A stretch of 53,036 nt of DNA, from the NCBI GenBank assembly GCA_003427395.1, contig BFEA01000745.1, positions 80,312 through 133,347 on the forward strand. Direction: 5' to 3'. Positions within the stretch are counted from its first letter, which is position 1, and every line of letters starts with the position of its first letter. Positions 40,561 to 52,490 of the stretch are shown in pieces. This stretch comes from Chara braunii. Lineage: Eukaryota; Streptophyta; Charophyceae; Charales; Characeae. The notes beneath the pieces are model-generated. The model was given only the letters and a program-made list of their open reading frames with translations, was not told the DNA's origin and made no database searches. The position numbers were made by a program, and so were the translations under genes.

Positions 40561-41754
40561 ATGTTGCGTGATGATGATGGACAAACCACAATATCTTTTT
40601 TTAGTGGTCCCCTAATGCTGCACAAACTCTTTGTCTGAATGATTGAACCACTTTATTTTGCATAGCCATTACGGTCAAGTGAACGAAGACACGCATAATT
40701 CTCACGATACCCGATAAAATGCGCACACTTATCTTTGTTGTTGGAATTAATTAGTTGGATGTTTGCCCTGAACCTAAATTCGAGGTCTTTATCCATGATA
40801 TTCCATGTTTCAACTCAACAAAAAATAGTTTCCCCCATGCACTGAGCATTCACGCCCTGCCCATCGTAGCACTTTGTTTCAAGGTCAGAGGCGTCGCAAG
40901 GGTTGAATGACCTTTCCTTCAGCCGCTCTATATTGTGAAGGATACCTCATTCATGATACTTCATTTATGACACTTGAATGTCATGCGTAACGCTGAAACC
41001 CACTACGGGTTGAGCGATTGTGGGCAACGTGTGAAGCATCTCCACAACAGTCGATTGCGAGAGCTCACATAACTGAATGTTATGATTTCTCTCGCACGCA
41101 CGTCCTTCTTAAGCATTTCCGTAAGCAGACCATGCTTGAAGTCTCGCACATAATAAGGGTTAGAGTGACACACTGGCAAAAGAGGACAGCGAGTGAATTA
41201 ACTATTTCCTGCATTCGGTTGTTGTGGTCGGTCCACGCACATGTTTAACATAACCTTTTGCCTTTACGTGTTCCCATGTGCAGGAGGTTTGATTATTTTC
41301 TTGTTTGAAATTTACTTTGGTAGAATGGTAGAGTTCCTTGAATAAGGGCAAGAGTGTTGGTGGTGGTCCGCCAGACGACTCACCACCACTGCAAGTTTTC
41401 TTCTAGCCTCAGCGTCATACTACCCTACCTCATTTTGGGGGACGACAGGGTGCAGAGGATGGCGGGATGCTCGGTCTGCCTCTGCTTTTGCTAAAGGACC
41501 GACAGCGTATGCATCAGTCGACACTTGAGTGACGAACACGAACCCATATTTAAGAAGGGACCGAAGAATTATGGGCACTACATAATACTCCATCAACGCA
41601 ATTGCACATGAGTTTGCACATGCCTAAGTTAATATAATAGAATCTCGTGCAATGATGACCATTTATGCGAAGTCTCGTGCGGGCGTCTGCACGCTCAAAG
41701 ACAATAATAGTTACGGGTTGGGTTGAAAAAAAGACTAGGCGCGATTTGCACATA
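40561..41754. other. Stretch left of the inverted-repeat arm
   Basis: No gene seen. One short hairpin (ggtggtg with caccacc at 41360-41390) and unique-looking sequence. Confidence 0.4.
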
Positions 41755-42110
41755 GACATGAGTCTTTGTTGAAAAGTGTATCTCGTGGTTAAACTGGTCA
41801 TTTTAGTCGATCGACATAGGATTGTGTTCGAGAGACCAGCGCCTCCGGCGATGATTCACACACGAGTTCTAATCGGGTATTAATCTCGTATACCCCCTAT
41901 GCTACAGCGAACGAGAAATGCCCTCGACTGGGTTACCTCTGCGATTGCATACGAAATGTTTTCTCATGTTGTTCGATAGCTCGACGGGGATACGCTCACC
42001 TTAGGGATGGTGATAACTCTTACAGTTGGAGGTAAGTTCTGCCTCACGTGACCCTATCATGTCGTAGGGGTTCGCGAGAGGTACAGTTAACGCACTCGGC
42101 CGAAGCAGCA
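41755..42110 (+). repeat. Long inverted repeat, left arm
   Basis: Matches the reverse complement of 49862-50233 in one order: gacatgagtcttt, agaccagcgcc, tatgctacagcgaacgag, ccctcg, ttacctctgc, gatacgc, taggg-tggtgat, ggtaagtt, tgtcgtagggg, tacag, cgcactcggccg. Identity looks moderate with indels. Confidence 0.75.
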
Positions 42111-45100
42111 AACACCCGTGACAAGTCCTGCGAAATCCTGCTTGACGTGGCCGGAAGGATCCCCCTGAGGGATGGATGCGCTAAACAGTGGTTTAATGGT
42201 TGAACTGTCTCATACAATCAGCGTATATAAATAAGGGTGAGTTATATATTGGTCATATGTACAGAGGTATCATCTTAAGTTGTATCACCTGTAAGGAACT
42301 TCATGCTTTTCATATGTTGTCATACTCTTGTAGAATACTTGAAATGACAAATTTCAAATTATATTATACTTGTTGTTTTTATGAATTCATATTAAAAATT
42401 TGATTTAGTACTCAAGATGCTTGTTCGAGTTCACTATTGTCTTACGAGATGAACCTGGTTATGGTAAATCGAAACATCTTTCGGAATTGCTCACCCCCCC
42501 AGACAATAAATAGCGCGCGATCGTACTTTGAGGTGCCTCTTCTTGAAGATATGGATGATAAGTGACCAATTGCTTACGTTTACATTGGAAGAATTTTTTT
42601 TCATAGTTTATTTGATTCAACATATATTTAATAGTTGAGTCATATATTTTATTAATGAAAATTACGATATTGATAATTCAAAACATTATCATCTCAAAAA
42701 TTTTGCTTTTGTGGAAATAAAAATGGACCCTACGAATGGGCTTAGCTTACTTTTGTACCCGTACCTTCCATGTATAAACTTTTGCAACAAATTTCTTCAC
42801 ACACATTCCTTTAGGGTCTAGTGGTGTCACCCCCCCCCCAAAAAAAACAGTGTTGCGATGATCCGTTTTGATTTGGCGAGTCGTGGTGATTCTTAAAGTA
42901 TTGTTCAATGAAATAGAACTACGAAGCTAACTCATAAGTTGATTTTTTTGGTAATAGTTGTCACTACTTGTTACTTGTTGACCACATACCCATATCCTCA
43001 AGAACCATATTAAATCTTTATTCTTATGATTCTGACCATCCTTTTACTTTAATATAATAATAATTGTGCGTTGTTTTTTATCAACATTTATTATTGCTAT
43101 AACAATATATTTTATTCTCTAAATACCTATGTATTTTTGACTTTTCATATTTCGTACATAACATTGTTCCTATCGATCAGGGCAACAAAACCCCAAATCT
43201 TTTAATAATTTTTCCTTCGTATTAACTGGAACATCAAAGTATACTAGTTTCGTTCAGTGTCTCTTCCACCAATCCAATAAGATAATAAAGCCACACGTGG
43301 ATATTGTACCCCCAACTTCCTCGCACTTATTATAAGAGATGAACACATTCATTACCCTCGATGATAACCAAATTGAAGTGTCAAATACAATCAGTAATTG
43401 TAGCCACATCAAACCGACATGTTTTTGCTAAGAAAGTTATTGCAAAGTATTCCATAAAACTTACCAATCCAGCGAAGAGGCATCCAAACTTTTTAATTTT
43501 TTAGAATTTCTTGATAGTCAGAAACCTAAGAATCTCTGAATGAAAAACTCAGTACTCCAACGAACTCTATGGTTCTTTAAGAAAACAACAAGGTGATATT
43601 TTTTAGGACAACACTTGCCACACACTTCTTTGAACCTACGAACCAATAATGAAAGATTTCATACGAAAATTGTGGGTTTCCTCCAAAAAGTGCACGCTCC
43701 TCTCTTACCTATAGATTGTTGTCTCAAACAGATCTAATATGGAAGGTACCACTTTTAATTATTGAAGCTTAATGAACTCATACACTTACAATTATGGGGA
43801 ATCCTGCACGTTTTTACTTTAAAACTCGTATCGAGATTTGGGCCTAACACCCTCTTCACTCTCCGTGGTAAATCTGTTGTAAAAACCCAGGTTCTTGAAG
43901 AATTGTCAACAAACTTTTTGAAGAAATTGATGCAATGCAACAAAGTTGCGAAAATGAATATATCAAGGTTATTAGCCATCTGATGAAAATGAGGTAGTTT
44001 TTTCAAAGATTTTATGAAATGATGCATTAATCCCTCTTCTTATCCGTGATATATACTTAATATAAAAGAAAGTAAAAAAAATTCATTTAAGATCTTTCAA
44101 ATTTTTTTGCGTCATTCCCAATCGAAAAATATTTTTTATTAATATGGAGAATATAAGGATGATCAAAATTAATTTCAAGTTATTGACCATCTCAACCTTT
44201 GTTATTGACTATTGAAAAATCTACGGACACAACTTACTTCAAACTTTTGATTTTGGTATCTTATTAGTAAAGGAGGATATTAAGCAACAAAGATACTTAT
44301 CACCTTAGTTAGAAATAACCTATCTATTACTAAAAATATATTCAGTTAGTTTGATTCATAACTTTGTCAGATCATTAAGCATGGTCTGTACTGAAGATTT
44401 CACCAAAAAAACACAGTTTTAATGACGAGGGTCTAAGATACCGAATCCACTATGTGAATGAGGTAAGGTAATCATCTCTTTAACCATTTTCAACATTGAT
44501 CAATTATCCAGTGCTTTGAGTTTCTATAAATAACTTGCAGTTGAATTCTTAAACTACTTTTACTTTTGACTTTTTCATGCTGAGCCTGAAAAAGCGTTAC
44601 AAGTTAATAAAAAATGAATCGACATTTATTTTTTTTCATTGATGCTACGAACCATTTTACTTTAGTAAGTTGAACTTTAAAACTTGTGGTGTGCATACAT
44701 GTCAATAAAAAATGGATCGACATTGAGTTTTTTTCGTTGATACTACCAACCATTTTACTTTAGTAAGCCGACCTTTAAAACTTAAGGTGCGTATGTAGAG
44801 CGTTATATAAAAATAGTTTGAAAATGTACCAGTGGTTTAATCAATGAATGTGCTTAATTTACTGATAAACAATGAACACATTTTTCCTCATCACCTCCAT
44901 CACTATGAAAAAAATTGACTGTTGTTTGTATTGTCGAACATTGATCATTTTGACTACTTGTTAGGGGAATACACGTGGTCATGCATTTGAATATGAAATC
45001 ACAAATGAATGATGCGCATGGACCGACGTAGGTTGACGATCAGTCCAACAAGGGCATGTTGCAAAGCCCCATTCTAAGAGGACCCTGCCAAAAAGATTTC

Positions 45101-46550
45101 AGGGTCTAAGGGTAAGGGATGACAAGTTAAATGTTACAGGGGCGTATCGCAAGTGAAGTCACATTCGAGGGCTATATAACATAATGTCTCCGATAGAAAA
45201 ATAAAAATCAACGAAAAAAAGAAGAGTATTCGAGGTCGTTACAAAACAAAGACGAGGATCAACCAACTGACAAAGCTAAGTTGTTAGATCCTTGAACTGT
45301 TAAAATGCAGATACTGAGTTAGAACACCACTTGAAGCATATGAGTAAAAATAATATGATTTTTTAATTACCCAAGGTTAGTTAGTTTGATATATCTCTCT
45401 TTATTTTTTCCTTAACAAAAAACTAAGCTATATTTTCCTTTCAATTCAACCACTACTCCTAATTATATACATGAGACCACTACAAGCATAGCTACCTCTC
45501 ACCATCAAGAGAAGGCATGTTGTGCCCCACCCTAATCAACGACAGTCAAAAAGTAAGTTGGGTCGTCAGTAGAAGGGGCTGCCTGACGCAAAGACTAAGC
45601 ATTTTGCCACAGGATACGCCTCCCATCTACTTCCTCCATCCCATGGAGTAGCAATAGTATCTATGGTAAGCACCCTCACACACGACATACAACCCTTTCC
45701 TACACACATACGTGATGGGCAAAGACCCTACCGCTAACTACCCTGGGGAGCGAGCCAATATTAACTTACCGTAAGGGTGCCCAGTCCGTAGCTTGTATGC
45801 GCTTGGCCGGTGAACGAGGCATCATCAACCTGGTTGAAAAGCAAGACCCCTGTTGTATATAAAACAAAAGGCCACAATGCAAAATCATAGGAGAATGAAA
45901 AAAATTGTTAACCTTAACCAAAAGTTATACCTACTAAAACCTATAACCTGGGGCCAAATCCTACTTACACCAATTAGGTGGGGTCACTGCTGGGGGGGGG
46001 GGTGCTATCGGCAGGGGGCACCGGTTAACGCAAACACTAAGCATTTTGTCAATGGATATGCCACCTATCTACTTTCCCCACCCCCATCAAGTAACAACGG
46101 TGTCTAAGGCCATACACAACTCACACAAATACACATACAGTCACTAGGGGGAGCAAGCTAACTATCTGAATTCACAAATACATAGACACACACATATGTG
46201 ATGACAAAAGATTCTACCAGCACCGACCAGGGGGAGCGAACCAACTATCTCACTCGATTGACACTAAGTATGCCCCAAACGATTAGTAGGGATTGCACAC
46301 ACGACCTCTTAGACGTTGCTTACGTGCCTAACCAACAAAACTAGGCTGTTTTTTTGTAAGATTAATTTTCTCTTGTAGATTATCAAAATAACAATTAAAG
46401 AAAACAATTGTGCGTTTTATTGGACAGGGGGGAGGGTAGGCAAACAATGATATATTGGTTGCTTCTCTTATCGATGTTCAGGTTGCATTAGGGTGAAAAC
46501 TGTTATTGGGGGAAGACGACAAGTGCACGTTGTATTCAGGGAAAGATTTT
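42111..46550. other. AT-rich gene-poor region
   Basis: No convincing coding frame. A diverged tandem duplication of about 100 bp (44620-44815, accattttactttagtaag). Two related 230-bp repeats (45560-45790 and 46010-46260) share actaagcattttg and caccta-ctact. A tRNA-like relic lies at the end. Confidence 0.5.
46287..46350 (-). repeat. tRNA-like relic
   Basis: The minus strand reads ctagttttgttggttaggca (A-box region) and gaggtcgtgtgtgcaatccc (B-box region). Probably a SINE head or tRNA pseudogene. Confidence 0.4.
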
Positions 46551-46750
46551 CAATGAATAAGTATTCGAGGAAAGATGCCAATCAATATGACTGCCAAACA
46601 TATGCGAGGAAAGATGACAGATGTACTTATTCGAGGGAATATAACAGATAAAATTTGAGGAAAGATGACATACGTACGTATTCGGGGAAAGATGAGAAGC
46701 AAACTTATTGAAGGAAATATGACAGACAATCATTTCTATTCGGGGGAGGA
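46540..46750. repeat. Short interspersed repeats of gaggaaagatgaca
   Basis: Six or so units, each tattcgaggaaagatgacag followed by 10-25 variable bases. Confidence 0.7.
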
Positions 46751-47769
46751 CTAGAGGTATCTCGTACCCTTCCGATTGTCATCAACCATGATAAAGGTGC
46801 GAGATGCTTGCTTGTGCATCCCCTTGTTGTGATCTCTCTTTCTCTCTCTCTCACACACGTATATACATACACACTCCCTCCCTCTTACACACACACACAC
46901 ACAATCCGCGCAGTCCAACTTGACATCCAACACCACTCTGGCAGATTGCAATGACAATTTTTTGCATTTTTTTGTTTGCTAGTCATCGCATCATGTCCAC
47001 ATGGCTTTAATTCGTCGCTACCTTGCTAAGTAATGTGTTGGCACATTATCCAGGCTTGGGGGGGGAGAGGGAAGGGGGGGAAATAAAAATGTTGTTGGCG
47101 AGAGCGCAATCAGCAGGTAAAGATTGTTGATAAAAACTGCAAGCGCACGTGTACCAAATAGTGCTCGGTCTCGCCCTCACCCGACCATTCATACACAGCT
47201 AAGAGACCAGACACTTTATTTGGGTGAAAATAGTAATGATCACCACATGGTTTGCCGACTCATCTTTGGGGTATCTTTTAAGGTTGTGCGTGATGTGAGG
47301 TGTAGTGCTTGAGGAATGGTGTCCGTCAGGAGGGTAGATGTGTCGAGTCCACCCAACTTGATGGTGAAGTGAATTCATCTAACTGCACATGAAACTCTCA
47401 AGGATATGAGGTTCATCCTATATTACACACGGGGGGGTATTGACCTTGAATCGACGCTTTCGCAATTGTCGGCAAGTTGGATCCTCACAGTCGAATTCAA
47501 ACTAAAGCTCAACCCCCCAAGGCAATCTACCGGGAAGCCAACCATATGCACCATCGCCGTTTGTCGTTGAAGGAGCGTACAATCGCACCTACTAGGAAAG
47601 TGGCATGCCCTTGCATTCCCCCCAACCGTCTCTGACGAAACCCACCCCTTTTCTCGCCCCATCCCCCAAGGACCCCCACAACAAGAGAGGTGCAAGTAGC
47701 GACGTCAGTTGATGCCCTTTGGTCGGACAACTCGCAGGGGGCAACATCGAAGTGTGTATCGAAACGGAC

Positions 47770-47838
47770 ATAGTTCGAGCCTGGAACCCACAACATGCAA
47801 ATTGGCACCAGTGCTCTACCACCGAGTATTAGACATAG
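47770..47838 (-). repeat. tRNA-like relic
   Basis: The minus strand reads tactcggtggtagagcactg (strong A box) and tgtgggttccaggctcgaac (B-box-like). The acceptor stem does not pair well. Confidence 0.5.
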
Positions 47839-47897
47839 TACTTGCATATTCGGTGTGCCATTGTCATGCGTCGAATGGTGTCCTATAGTGGTTTGTA

Positions 47898-47978
47898 GGT
47901 ATGAAGATTCAAACCTCCACCCTTATGCTACAGTGCGCATTCCACGTCGGTGCTCTACCCACTAAGATAAGGCCACGA
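47898..47978 (-). repeat. tRNA-like relic
   Basis: The minus strand reads ttatcttagtgggtagagca (A box) and ggaggtttgaatcttc (B box), with about 17 extra bases between anticodon and T arms. Probably a tRNA-derived repeat. Confidence 0.5.
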
Positions 47979-48252
47979 TGCTTTTGATTATCCTAGAGGT
48001 GAGTGGATTGGTGATGACGTGGCGAGCTGATGGCGATTGGCTTATGTCTTCCTCGAGTAGAACAATGGTCGTTCTAACTGTATTTGAGGCAACTTGCAAT
48101 CTAGATACAACCATAATAATCACGCCTTCTATTAAGAGGAAGACGATAGTTGAGAAATTTGTTAGAGTTCTACTAAGCTACGTTGCTTGTGCATTTCCAC
48201 TTAGTATAAAACGCGGATGTGGGGTCGTTACATGCAAATTCTTATACGTAAA

Positions 48253-48666
48253 GTACGGGTATGATCATGATGATTATGTGCTCTATTCAGGGGAAGAGGG
48301 AAACCGATGATTGATTGATCAATTGATTGAACAAATCGCTAGTGGCGATTGTGATCCCCTCGTCACATTCCATCTATGGACATATGAAAGTCGATGATTG
48401 CTTGCTTGCTACCTTCTTCCCCCGAACATAAGGCATATGCCTGTCTCTTATACACATCTAGATGTGTATAAGAGACAGGTACGGGTATGATCATGATGAT
48501 TATGTGCTCTATTCAGGGGAAGAGGGAAACCGATGATTGATTGATCAATTGATTGAACAAATCGCTAGTGGCGATTGTGATCCCCTCGTCACATTCCATC
48601 TATGGACATATGAAAGTCGATGATTGCTTGCTTGCTACCTTCTTCCCCCGAACATAAGGCATATGC
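48253..48666. repeat. 188-bp perfect duplication around the adapter (likely artefact)
   Basis: 48253-48440 and 48479-48666 appear identical, both running from gtacgggtatgatcatg to cataaggcatatgc. The genome probably has one copy. Confidence 0.93.
48441..48478. other. Tn5/Nextera mate-pair junction adapter (artefact)
   Basis: The same 38-bp double mosaic end. It is flanked by a perfect direct repeat of 188 bases (48253-48440 and 48479-48666), as expected if a self-circularised library fragment was assembled end to start. Confidence 0.98.
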
Positions 48667-48722
48667 GTTGTAAACGAATACAAGGCATACAATGCGTTGT
48701 ATTCGTTTATAACGCATATGCA
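48651..48722. repeat. Long near-perfect palindrome
   Basis: gcatatgcgttgtaaacgaa and tacaaggcat are mirrored by atgcgttgtattcgtttata and acgcatatgc around a 3-base centre, giving arms of about 31 bases. Smaller palindromes with the same words occur at about 49251-49278 and 49345-49370. Confidence 0.85.
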
Positions 48723-48895
48723 TTATGTTTGAGTGGATTGCAACAAGCTTTTGGACACGAGGTGGCCGGGTCCAGGCTGAGTAGGTTTGGTTTTTGCCCA
48801 TCGGGGAGAGGGTCCCAAAGAGAAAAAAAAGTGTTGTTGTATCTTTCCATGTTCTGGTCAATGATTCATCCTCCTTTTCTTACTTGGGGCCTCGC

Positions 48896-48994
48896 TCTGC
48901 TCTTCACCAAATGTGCAAAATGAGAACGAATCTTCCACTCGAAAATAGAAAGGTACAACGCTCTATTTTTTGTCGAGTGGTGGAACCTGGCCGA
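48896..48994. mobile_element. MITE family M2 copy C, diverged
   Basis: The left end, gggcctcgctctgctcttc then accaaatgtgcaaaat, matches copies A and B. The right half is diverged and contains its own hairpin (ccactcgaaaatag with ctattttttgtcgagtgg). Confidence 0.5.
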
Positions 48995-49004
48995 GTTAGG
49001 TGCA

Positions 49005-49136
49005 TCCCTCTTAGCTTCCCGCGACCCCCACTGCCACTTTTTTTGGCGCTTGGCACTTCACACTTCATGCTGCCCCCCCTGCCACTTTCTTGGCGCTTCG
49101 CGCATCCCTCCTAGCTTCACGCTGCCCCCCCTGCAG
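49005..49136. repeat. Tandem repeat of about 58 bp
   Basis: Two to three units sharing cctcctagcttcacgctgcc, ccccctgccacttt and ttggcgctt. Confidence 0.7.
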
Positions 49137-49401
49137 GAGCCAGGGTGAAAACGCAGAAGGAGCTGACCTCAGGCTCGAGGGGGAAAAAAAAGTTCTATTC
49201 AAATAAAACAACCTGTTTTCAAAATTCGATGAAAACATGTATGTTTTTTATTCGAATACAACACATATGCGTTGTATTTGAAATGCCCTTCTATTTAAAG
49301 AAAAGATACGAACTTCCGAAAACAATATTTTTTGTGGAAAACTTGAATACAACGCATATGCGTTATGTTCGTGAGAATAAGGTAGTTGTTGATTACTTTG
49401 T

Positions 49402-49552
49402 TGTAAAGGGCGTTGGTCTTAAAATATTATTATGGGATTGACCGGCCCCATGTAATTCAAGAGTATCATTCATCTAGTTCCATCTGGATTCAAACTTGTG
49501 TCTCTATCTCAACAGTTCATTGGTGTACCACCTGACCTAGGCCTGTTGGTTC
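49402..49552 (-). mobile_element. tRNA-derived SINE copy 3
   Basis: Head ggcctaggtcaggtggtaca with acaagtttgaatcc, body acatggggccggtcaatccc. More diverged and lacking a clean tail. Confidence 0.7.
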
Positions 49553-49861
49553 AATTTCCCCCCTCTCTGTAGAGACTAACCAATTCAATTATCTGTAAAA
49601 TCTGGTAAGGGAGGTCTTTCAGGTCTTTTTATTTTCATTATAGTATAACGAGGAATCCTATAGCAACCAGTCTGAGGGCAAGCCTCAAACAAGGGAACAT
49701 GTGGGGGTTGCACCCAACCTGCATGTGGGCGATACCGATGTCGAGCGCATTGGCCCCCGCGCGAGCGAGGGCCCTCCCGGCCGCGTCACGCAGAAGAAAC
49801 TTAGTCCTTTAACCTTTTTGAGACAACTCGGGGACAACACGATAACCCGCGTCGAACCTTC

Positions 49862-50233
49862 GCCGCTCCGGCCGAGTGCGCCAGCTGTACATCCCACGGT
49901 CCCCTACGACAGGATAGGTTCTCGCGGGGTACAACTTACCTTCCCTAAGGGGCTGTCACCACCCTTAGGGGCGTATCCCTACCGAGCTACCGACCCACGT
50001 GCGAAAGCTTTTATAATGCAATTGCAGAGGTAAGTCGGCCGAGGGCGTTTGCTCGTTCGCTGTAGCATAGGTACGCATGGTTAAACGCCAAAGTGGACCT
50101 GAACGTCGTCCGTCCCTGGGGCGCTGATCTCCCAGGAATCAGACCGACGTCGGTCGACTAGGACGTGATATTCCAAGCAGAAGAAAATCTCAATCAATCC
50201 TAGTCCCTTCTTTCAAAGACAATCTAAAGTTAC
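49862..50233 (-). repeat. Long inverted repeat, right arm
   Basis: Opposite-orientation partner of 41755-42110; shared words include ctcgttcgctgtagcata, cggccgagtgcg, cctacgaca and aaagactcatgtc. About 7.75 kb separates the arms. Confidence 0.75.
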
Positions 50234-51750
50234 AAAAGACTCATGTCAACGTAAGCTGACTCACTCTCTGAAACCGATACAATCATACATATCACTCATT
50301 TGGGGTGTCACGACTTTTTCAACTCGATGAGATGCGTTGCCAAGTTCTTTCATCTCGCCCCATATTGACTGCAAGCGAGGAACATGAGGGCCCTGACTCT
50401 CAAGCAGAGTTAGAGTGTCATTGTTTTAATGATGACTTCACGCTTTTCCTCTAACTTTGGTGTGAATCTCATCTGCAAATAACTCAGCTACCACCTATAC
50501 AACTCAGCGACCAACTCGAACAATCGGACGCTCGATGCCCCATTAAGGTCAGGGATCCACCTTCAAACTTTATCGGTCGCTCTGTCCTCCTGGACAATAA
50601 TTACTCTTTCCGTTCTAAAGTACCAACCTTCGACATGAAGATATTTACAACAATACCTTATTTACATCTTCCCGTCAACTAGTCTGATCACCTCAGGTTT
50701 GCACTTCTTATGGTGCAACCCTATCCGCGAAGGTAGTGCCTAGTCGCACTCCGTCCATAACTAGTGAACACACGAACTGGGCTTCTTATGGCGCCAGTTC
50801 CCCATTCGTCTGTGGCTCCTAAGACGACCACTAGAAGGGTAAACTATAGCGGATCTTCTCAACGTGAGCCGCCAAGAACTTAGCGCCTTCCGTGAATAGC
50901 ACACGTCCATCCCCTAGGAGGTGGTCTGGGATACCCCTCGTCCTCGCCCGAGCGAACCTCGGATCTCAGAAGTCGGGCTGGCTCCACCACGACAGCATGG
51001 TACCCCCCCGCCTAAGCGGTCCACTCCGAGACGTTAACAGGGTTGGCCCCTAAGGCACCCCCGCCTCAGGTGCCTCATAGGGAAAGGAAATGTACTTACC
51101 ACGGCAGACGATCAACCCTTTATCGCCTGACGTCAAGGGTGAACCTAGACGAAGAAGAAGATCACAGAGAAGAAAAACATTCGGATGGAAGGGCATAGAC
51201 AAAGAGGGTTATTCGGGAAAAAATGGATAACCTCAGGGAAAAGTCTACGTCCATTTGATTTCGTCTCCTTTGTGTGACCAAGTTCTTTTTTTGTCGTCAA
51301 CTTGTTGTCCTTCCCTTCAACATGCATGTAGGCGAAAAATAGAAGACAACCATCCTTCCATTCACTTTTGTTGACACGATTATATCTTCACTTTTCAAGC
51401 ACCCTTCTACCTACCTACACATCAGATCAAACAACAAGTTCAAAAGAAGACAATGCATTCCCAAACTCATGTTTGATTTCCATTCACACGCGAAACCACA
51501 CATTCCCCCTACCTTTTCAGTTAACATCCAAAGAACAAGTCAAGCAAAGTGTGGGTTCACACGGGTGTGAAGGGGTCTGAGTCAAACTGACCTTGAGCGA
51601 AGCTGAACCAAAGATAGCAAACGACCCACTCAAGAAGCCGCATAAACCACACTCCGAATGAGAGGATTGCTGCAGTATGTTATCAGGAAAGTGACCCACA
51701 CCACTCCCTCAAAAGGATCACCCACTGACTCACAACCCCCTCAGTATTTC
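50234..51750. other. Gene-poor stretch right of the inverted-repeat arm
   Basis: No gene seen. Moderately GC-rich at 50.7-51.1 kb with no microsatellites. Confidence 0.4.
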
Positions 51751-51889
51751 AACGTCGTCATCACTCGTGACCAGTACCACTATGCCACCACTGCGCCGAG
51801 ACGTCGCCGCCGCAATATGCGGACAACACAATGTCAATACCACCTCTAAGTACACCTCGTCTTGATGACACTTCTCAAAATAGTCGTTG

Positions 51890-52490
51890 GCGCCGTAAAA
51901 CCCGGATAACACTTTCATACCATTGCAAAAAAACACCGTTGTCGTCGCCAAATTTCGGCAGCGCTTCCGCGTCACCGCCAAAAAAACATCTGCCGCCGCA
52001 CAATTTCGACAGTTTTTCCGCGCTGCCGCCAAGAAACAAGTGCTGCCGCCGCAAAATTTCGGCAGCGCTTCCGCACTACCGCCAATAAAGCACCAGCGTC
52101 GACGTGCTGAGCGGACAACACCTCCCCTACGCTCTTCTTAATGACGGATACCGCCGCCAAAAAACTGTGCAGCATCACCCCTACACCGCCTACCAGAACC
52201 TGTTGCCGAAGTGCAAGAGGGACAGAGTTTCCCCTGCACCACAAAAAAAAGTGGTTGTCGACGCCACGCTGTGCGGACAACACTTCCCTTACGCTTCAGA
52301 AATAGCTGTCGCCGCATAGGTCACACAACATTCCTTGTACCTCATAAAAATGGCTGCCAACGCTGCGTTGAACAGGCAGCACCTTCTCTGCGCTGCTGCC
52401 AAAAATACCTGCCGCCACCATGTCAGACGGGCAGCACCTTCCCTGCACCGCAACAAAAATAGTCTGCCGCCGCACTGTGCAGGCAACACC
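51890..52490. repeat. Minisatellite of 60-75-bp units
   Basis: Units share ctgccgccgcaaaatttcgg and cagcgcttccgc (51.94-52.08 kb), then ctgtgcggacaacaccttcc and gccgccaaaaa (52.1-52.49 kb). The word aaatttcggcagcgcttc is the exact reverse complement of the subrepeat at 38.75 and 38.99 kb. Confidence 0.8.

Larger units (their letters stand above)
46751..48252. other. Mixed repetitive stretch with tRNA-like relics
   Basis: No gene seen. Contains ca/gt-rich DNA (46840-46900), G-rich runs (47060-47080) and two tRNA-like relics on the minus strand (47770-47838, 47898-47978). Confidence 0.5.

Noticed and set aside
49685-50033. Plus and minus open frames of 70-110 codons
   Set aside because: They lie in the GC-rich arm of the long inverted repeat; the matching arm at 41.9 kb does not keep these frames.
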